Source of the DNA: REEB509 sp049314555
Lineage (GTDB): Bacteria > Pseudomonadota > Alphaproteobacteria > Caulobacterales > Aquidulcibacteraceae
Length of the DNA stretch: 64,000 bases
NCBI GenBank assembly: GCA_049314555.1
Contig: JBMOEW010000003.1
Coordinates: 1 to 64,000 of the forward strand
Reading direction: 5' to 3'
A program made the position numbers and the translations under genes. Shown one piece after another: positions 59,416-64,000 of the stretch (position 1 is its first letter; each line of letters starts with the position of its first letter). The notes beneath the pieces were generated by a model. That model saw nothing but the letters and a program-made list of their open reading frames with translations, was not told the origin of the DNA and searched no databases.

Positions 59416-61557
59416 TCAATCCATCAGCCGGCGCGTCAGATAGGTATATTCAAGAGCTCGCCGCCGCGCAGCCTCCTGCAGATTGGCCGCCGCCGAATGA
59501 CCGCCATCGATGTTTTCATAGTAGTAGAACGGCACCCGGGCAGCCTGCAGTCGTGCCGCTGTCTTGCGGGCGTGAGCAGGGTGCACCCGGTCATCCTTTG
59601 TGCTTGTCACAAAGAACGGCTCCACCCCGGCCACCGCCTGCGGATTGATGTTTTGATAGGGCGAAAGCTGCGCCAAGAACGCCCGCTCCGCCGGGTGGGT
59701 CGGTTGGCCATCTGCCCCGAGCCGCGGATCACCGTACTCATCCACCCAGGAAGCGCCAGCCAGCATGTTCTCGTTCGCAAAGGCCAGCATGTCCAACAAC
59801 GGCACCTGCACCACGGCGGCCCGGAACAGCTCTGGCCGCTGCGCGAGCATCACGCCCATCAACAGCCCGCCATTGGAGCCCCCCATGATCCCCAGCCGTC
59901 GCGGCGAACTGATCCCGCGCCGCTCCACATCCTCCGCCACGGCGATGAAGTCGTCATAGACCACCTGACGATTGGTCTTCAGGCCGGCCTGGTGCCAGGC
60001 CGGCCCAAACTCGCCCCCGCCACGGATGTTGGCCAACACATAAGCACCGCCCCGCGCCAACCAGAGCCGCCCAACGTTCGCCGAATAGGCCGGCGTCATC
60101 GACACTTGGAACCCGCCATATCCGTAAAGCAGGGTGGGGGTTGAGCCATCCATCGGCATGTCGCGCCGGTGGATCACGAAGTAGGGCACCCGGTTGCCAT
60201 CGCGGCTGACCGCTTCGAACTGCTCACTCACAAGCCCACTGGCATCAAACATCGCCGGCAAGGACCGCACGGGCGTTGCCTGTCCGGACCGCGCATTGAT
60301 CGCATACAGTGTCGAGGGGCGCAGGAAATCTTCAAACACGGCAAAAGCCGTGCTCTCATAAGGGCTTGCCGCCGTGATGGACACCGCGCCGTTGGGCGGT
60401 AGCGGCACGTCGTTCTCGAGCCACGCCCGCCCGTCAAACGTGAACCGGATCACCCGGCCACGCACGTTGGAATAACCGGCCACCAGAACCGCGTCGCGCG
60501 TGATCGAAATCCCTTCGATCGAATCCCGTGGCCCTGGCCCATAAACCAGAGTTACCGGCGGGGCGGCCGCATCAGCCTGATCCACAGGAATCGCCACCAA
60601 TGCGCCTTGCGGCAAGGCAGCAGCCGCGCCCGGCGGCGTCCACGTCTCCTGCAGCGTCACCAGAACCTGACCCTTGTGCAGGCCCACGACCGACGACATC
60701 GGCGGCAACGTCATTTGCGCCGGCTGCGCCCGGTCAAGCCGCCAAGTGGTGGAAGTGAAGAACGTGTCCGCCTCAACCGCCATCGGCACACGGGTGCCAT
60801 CTTCGCCTTCGATCGAGCCGACAAACACACCCACATCGCCAGACTGGCCACGTATGACCTCGCTGGCACTTGCAAGCGGCGTCCCGCGGCTCCAGCGCTT
60901 GATCACCATCGCATAGCCGCTGTCGGTCAGCGTGCCTGGCCCCCAATCGGTGCCCACCAACAGCGTGTCATTGTCCAGCCATTCCACGCTGGACTTCGCG
61001 GCCGGCACAACAAAGCCGCCCTCAACGAAAGTTCGGGTTGCAAGGTCAAACTCCCGCCACGTGCTGGCGTCCAGCCCGCCATCGGACAAAGACACCATGC
61101 ACCGCGTGCCCCCATGCGGCTGACAGTTCCACCCCTTATAGACCCAATTGGCATTTTCCGTGCGGGCCAGCGCGTCGAAATCCAGCACCGTTTCCCAAGC
61201 CGGCTGGTTGGCCCCATAGCTGGCCAAGCTTGCACGACGCAAAATGCCGCGCACGTTGGTTTCATCTTGCCAGAAGTTGTAAAGGTAACCGTCTTGGATC
61301 GAGCCCAGCGGCAGGCGGTCCCTGTTGTTCACGATTGCTTGCGCATCGGCCAGCAGGCCTGGGTAGCGGGCGTCGGCCTCCAAAACGGCCAGCGAACGGG
61401 TGTTTTCCGTCCGCACCCAGGTCAAAGCGCGCTCGCCTTCAACCTCTTCCATCCAGGCATAGCGGTCCTGCGACCCACTCATTGTTCCACCCATCAAGCT
61501 TGCACATCCACTCACGCCCAGGAGGCAAAGGCTGGCCAAAACAAACGGCAATCGCAT
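59416..61557 (-). CDS. Prolyl oligopeptidase-family lipoprotein (S9A)
   Basis: 713 residues from ATG 61557, with GGGGAG 6 bases upstream. A signal peptide ends in the lipobox LLGVSGC. A beta-propeller (about 60-420) precedes the alpha/beta hydrolase domain with the Ser in GIMGGSNGGLLMG, Asp in TSTKDDRVHP and His in NIDGGHSAA. YGYGGFQVSMTPAYS and LARGGAYVLANIRGGGEFG are S9A signatures. It cleaves short peptides after Pro, here probably in the periplasm or at the outer membrane. Confidence 0.93.
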   Translation of the reverse strand: MRLPFVLASLCLLGVSGCASLMGGTMSGSQDRYAWMEEVEGERALTWVRTENTRSLAVLEADARYPGLLADAQAIVNNRDRLPLGSIQDGYLYNFWQDETNVRGILRRASLASYGANQPAWETVLDFDALARTENANWVYKGWNCQPHGGTRCMVSLSDGGLDASTWREFDLATRTFVEGGFVVPAAKSSVEWLDNDTLLVGTDWGPGTLTDSGYAMVIKRWSRGTPLASASEVIRGQSGDVGVFVGSIEGEDGTRVPMAVEADTFFTSTTWRLDRAQPAQMTLPPMSSVVGLHKGQVLVTLQETWTPPGAAAALPQGALVAIPVDQADAAAPPVTLVYGPGPRDSIEGISITRDAVLVAGYSNVRGRVIRFTFDGRAWLENDVPLPPNGAVSITAASPYESTAFAVFEDFLRPSTLYAINARSGQATPVRSLPAMFDASGLVSEQFEAVSRDGNRVPYFVIHRRDMPMDGSTPTLLYGYGGFQVSMTPAYSANVGRLWLARGGAYVLANIRGGGEFGPAWHQAGLKTNRQVVYDDFIAVAEDVERRGISSPRRLGIMGGSNGGLLMGVMLAQRPELFRAAVVQVPLLDMLAFANENMLAGASWVDEYGDPRLGADGQPTHPAERAFLAQLSPYQNINPQAVAGVEPFFVTSTKDDRVHPAHARKTAARLQAARVPFYYYENIDGGHSAAANLQEAARRRALEYTYLTRRLMD

Positions 61558-61704
61558 AGCAATCTCCCCAAGAGGCGCGCACCCAAGCAGATCGTAGCCC
61601 GCCCGCCAAGCCATTGGCCAAAGAATTGCTCAGTTCGTTAATCCCCCTAAATTAGCCTATGGGGCAACCTCAAGAACCGTTGGCACCGGTCAGGAATTCG
61701 GTCG

Positions 61705-62535
61705 ATGCGATATTTCAAGATGAACGGCTGCGGCAACGACTTCGTTGTGTTGGATGCCCGCGACGCAGGCAGCCTCAGCCTCACCCCCGCCCAGGCCCGC
61801 GCCATTTCGGATCGGGGGTCCGGGGCCGGCTGTGACCAGGTGATCGCGATCGAACGGTCGATCCGCGCCGACGCCTATATGCGCATCTGGAACGCCAGCG
61901 GCGAGGAAGTGTTCGCCTGCGGTAACGCCACGCGCTGCGTCGGCTGGATCCTGTTTGAAGAAAACGGCGACGCGCCGGTCAAGATTGAAACCGGGGCAGG
62001 GCTGCTGCGTGTCGAACGCCAAGGCCCTGAATTGATTACTGTGGACATGGGCTCGCCGCTCCTCAAATGGGAGGAAGTCCCCCTCTCGCGCCCCATGGAT
62101 ACAACCCGCCTGGACTTTGAATTCGAAGCCGGCCTCCAACTGCTCAGCGGCCCAGGGGCAGCCAACATGGGCAACCCGCACGTCGTGTTCTTTGTCGAAA
62201 CGCTGCTTGGCCTGCCAGTCGGCGTGATCGGCCCGCAGGTACAAAAAGACGCTTTGTTTCCAGAGGGCGTGAACGTCGGCTTTGCCGAAATCCGCAGCCC
62301 AGACCGCATGCGCCTGCGGGTCTATGAACGCGGTGCCGGACTCACCAAAGCCTGCGGCACGGGGGCCTGCGCGGCGGTAGTGGCGGCCCATCGCCAGGGC
62401 AGGGGCGTGCGCCAAATGGAGGTGGAGGTCGATGGCGGCACCTTGCACATCGACTGGAACGCCCAGGACGACCGCGTCCGCATGACCGGCCCCATCGAAC
62501 TCGAAAGCACCGGCGAGCTCGCCCCCTTCACCTAA
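61705..62535 (+). CDS. dapF: Diaminopimelate epimerase
   Basis: 276 residues. Interconverts LL- and meso-diaminopimelate for lysine and peptidoglycan. The two catalytic Cys are C72 in ACGNATRC and C217 in KACGTGACA. MNGCGNDFVVLD starts the fold, with GNPHVVFF and GVNVGFAE as substrate loops. ATG 61705 begins at the normal position. It diverges from the peptidase gene and overlaps the stop of the broken gene that follows by 8 bases. Confidence 0.96.
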   Translation: MRYFKMNGCGNDFVVLDARDAGSLSLTPAQARAISDRGSGAGCDQVIAIERSIRADAYMRIWNASGEEVFACGNATRCVGWILFEENGDAPVKIETGAGLLRVERQGPELITVDMGSPLLKWEEVPLSRPMDTTRLDFEFEAGLQLLSGPGAANMGNPHVVFFVETLLGLPVGVIGPQVQKDALFPEGVNVGFAEIRSPDRMRLRVYERGAGLTKACGTGACAAVVAAHRQGRGVRQMEVEVDGGTLHIDWNAQDDRVRMTGPIELESTGELAPFT

Positions 62536-63003
62536 GCCGCAAAGCAAATACCGCATCCAGCACCGGGCGCGCCGAAGCGTAGGCCCCAGGGCTGCCGCTC
62601 TCCCGCGGCCCCGCCACATTCAGCGCAGCAGGGCAGAGCGCCGCCCACCAAGCACCAATCGCTTCCACCACGCCAAGGTCGTCTGAATTGGCAACCAGAT
62701 GCGGGCGGTTCTCCATCACACAATAGCGCTGCGTGGCCGCAGTTCCGCCACTCAAGCGACCCACCCCCCGCCACAGGATCAAAGTGGCGTCGCTGTCGCG
62801 CACATTCAGGCGGGTGCGATAAGCGGGGTTGGCTGAGGTCGCTTCCTGTAACAGGGGGTACTCATAAAGCAGCCCAGGCGGGCGGGATAATCTTGCGCCC
62901 AACCGCCCCGGGGCACCCAGCCGCGGTGGGCAAGGCCCGCAGCGATGGCACCATCAAGCGCCGCCCGGTCCACCCTGCTTTGTCCGCCAGAAACAACGAT
63001 CAT
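62528..63003 (-). pseudogene. Frameshifted putative molybdenum carrier (YpsA/cpYpsL-like)
   Basis: Two overlapping minus-strand frames join into one protein of the putative molybdenum carrier type. The first frame (from ATG 63003) gives MIVVSGGQSRVDRAALDGAI and HRGWVPRG; the second gives EYPLLQEATSA, RTRLNVRDSDATLILW, GGTAAT and LNVAGPRESGSPG. The join falls near a CCCCGGGG run around 62910, where a one-base shift restores the frame. The SGGQTG motif is altered to SGGQSR. It is either a decaying gene or a sequencing error. It overlaps dapF at its 3' end. Confidence 0.72.
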
Positions 63004-63051
63004 TTCGCTCGCCTGCACCCAATCGCTGAAAGAGCTGCTAGGACCGACGCT

Positions 63052-63507
63052 ATGAACCGCTCCATTTCTGCTAGCTGCGCGGCCCTATTGGTAGGCCTGC
63101 TGGCTGCCTGTGCCACCGCGCCGCAACCGTCCCCAGACCTGAGCTTCGTGCGCGGCTGTTGGATCACCCAAGACCATCGCCAAACCATGCGTTGGCTGCC
63201 GCCACACCCAGCCAGTCGGGCGATCTTAGGAGTTCTGCGGGAGGAAGGCTCAGGTCTCAAGGAGCCCGAACGTCTCCTCCTGGAACCTTCGCAAATCGGT
63301 CTCATCCTGGTGCGTACCCCAGCCGGATCGGGAGCTGCAATGGAAACCTTCGCCCTGGTCGGCGGTGGCCCGTTCGAAGCCGAATTCGCCGGGGCCAACA
63401 ACACGCGGCTGTTTTTGCAAGGCGGCCCGGAGGCGCTGCAAGTCACATATGCGGCCGCCGGGGCGCAAGCCGTCTTGTTCCGCGGCGTTCGCGACGGTTG
63501 CGACTGA
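63052..63507 (+). CDS. Small lipoprotein, unknown function
   Basis: 151 residues from ATG 63052, with AGGA about 9 bases upstream. The leader ends in a lipobox (LLAAC), so a lipidated Cys near residue 20 is expected. The mature domain has FVRGCWITQD and later strands such as ETFALVGGGPFEAEF and RLFLQGGPEALQVTY, ending with a Cys; a beta-rich fold is likely. The frame is open further upstream. I do not recognise the family. It lies 26 bases before leuC. Confidence 0.65.
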   Translation: MNRSISASCAALLVGLLAACATAPQPSPDLSFVRGCWITQDHRQTMRWLPPHPASRAILGVLREEGSGLKEPERLLLEPSQIGLILVRTPAGSGAAMETFALVGGGPFEAEFAGANNTRLFLQGGPEALQVTYAAAGAQAVLFRGVRDGCD

Positions 63508-63533
63508 CCCGCACGACCCGCTACACACAACCC

Positions 63534-64000
63534 ATGGCGAAAACACTCTACGACAAAATCTGGGACTCCCACGTCGTTGCCCAAGAGCAGGACGGCTCGG
63601 CCCTCCTGTATATCGATTTGCATCTGATCCACGAGGTCACGACCCCGCAGGCCTTTGCCGGCTTGAAGGCTACGGGGCGTAAAGTCAGGCGCCCCGATCT
63701 GACCTTGGCCGTAGCCGATCACAACACCCCCACCGAAAACCAGCACCTTGGCCTGGCAGGTGTCAAAGACACCCAAGCTCGCATTCAATTGGAAACGCTC
63801 ACCCGCAACGTGCAGGAGCACGGCATCGAGTATTTCCCGATGGGCGATGTGCGAAACGGGATCGTTCATGTGGTGGGCCCAGAGCAGGGCCGCACCCAAC
63901 CAGGCATCACCATCGTCTGCGGCGACAGCCACACTTCCACCCACGGCGCGTTCGGCGCATTGGCCTTTGGCATTGGCACCAGCGAAGTCGAGCACGTCCT
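63534..64000 (+). CDS. leuC: 3-isopropylmalate dehydratase large subunit (partial)
   Basis: The first 155 residues only; the gene runs off the window end. MAKTLYDKIWDSHVV, LLYIDLHLIHEVTTPQAF, VADHNTPT and the CGDSHTSTHGAFGALAFGIG active-site segment identify LeuC, which isomerises 2- to 3-isopropylmalate in leucine synthesis with LeuD. The aconitase-like cluster Cys lie beyond the end. The gene is downstream of the lipoprotein gene in the same direction. Confidence 0.95.
   Translation, partial: MAKTLYDKIWDSHVVAQEQDGSALLYIDLHLIHEVTTPQAFAGLKATGRKVRRPDLTLAVADHNTPTENQHLGLAGVKDTQARIQLETLTRNVQEHGIEYFPMGDVRNGIVHVVGPEQGRTQPGITIVCGDSHTSTHGAFGALAFGIGTSEVEHV

Overview
The window is GC-rich chromosomal DNA from an alphaproteobacterium. 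The evidence is the hemC-hemD-mitofilin-HemY cluster beside tsaD and gpsA, a RegB/RegA/SenC redox locus, MmcB, a DUF2794 protein, the ccmABCDG run, and the rpsP-rimM-trmD block next to ffh, ftsY, mtaB and yciB. Poly-3-hydroxybutyrate metabolism is indicated by an intracellular PhaZ and a 3-hydroxybutyrate dehydrogenase. The gene set fits the Caulobacter/Maricaulis/Hyphomonas side of the class, but no rRNA is present and the genus cannot be fixed. I see no CRISPR array, insertion sequence, prophage or rRNA operon.

Layout. 1-2.5 kb: small accessory-looking genes (a membrane protein and an Xre regulator sharing an operator-like repeat cluster, and one exported protein) on the 3' side of a tRNA-Met. 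2.6-8.0 kb: heme synthesis (HemC, HemD), mitofilin-like and HemY-like proteins, with TsaD divergent. 8.0-8.5 kb: two tiny paralogous membrane proteins. 8.8-18 kb: TetR regulator, gpsA, Rieske protein, DUF2167, pyrF, membrane-anchored trypsin-like protease, DUF350, hydroxybutyrate dehydrogenase, Pr6Pr protein, patatin. 18-22.9 kb: an SDR and a diiron ferritin-like enzyme that are divergent, a TraB/GumN protein, a membrane-anchored TIR-like protein and mmcB. 23.2-26.1 kb: the redox-response genes regA, regB and senC. 26.3-32.2 kb: phaZ, a metallopeptidase, PBP1A, Bax-inhibitor-1 protein and DUF2794. 32.3-37 kb: a candidate structured RNA, then a four-gene GldA/GldF/GldG-like ABC operon. 37-46.6 kb: acnA, a YHS protein, the GST-ccmABCDG operon, a MarR regulator and yciB. 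47-56.6 kb: a PcfJ-like orphan, ftsY, mtaB, rplS, an inserted convergent gene pair, trmD, rimM, rpsP and ffh. 56.8-64 kb: an OxyR-type regulator, DAACS symporter, S9 peptidase, dapF, a frameshifted molybdenum-carrier-like gene, a lipoprotein and the start of leuC.

How the genes work together. Heme made through HemC and HemD can feed the heme exporter CcmABCD and apocytochrome reduction by CcmG; SenC and RegBA link copper/oxidase status to respiratory gene control. TsaD (t6A37) and MtaB (ms2t6A37) act in sequence on the same tRNA base, and TrmD methylates G37 of other tRNAs. Ffh and FtsY are the two GTPases of the signal recognition pathway. PhaZ and hydroxybutyrate dehydrogenase mobilise stored polymer.

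The least explained items are the structured RNA candidate at 32.3 kb, the twin micro-membrane proteins at 8.0-8.5 kb, the diiron/SDR pair with its palindromic operator, the TIR-like membrane protein, the orphan PcfJ-like gene, and several inverted repeats placed at gene starts or stops. None of these is shown to be a new system by sequence alone.
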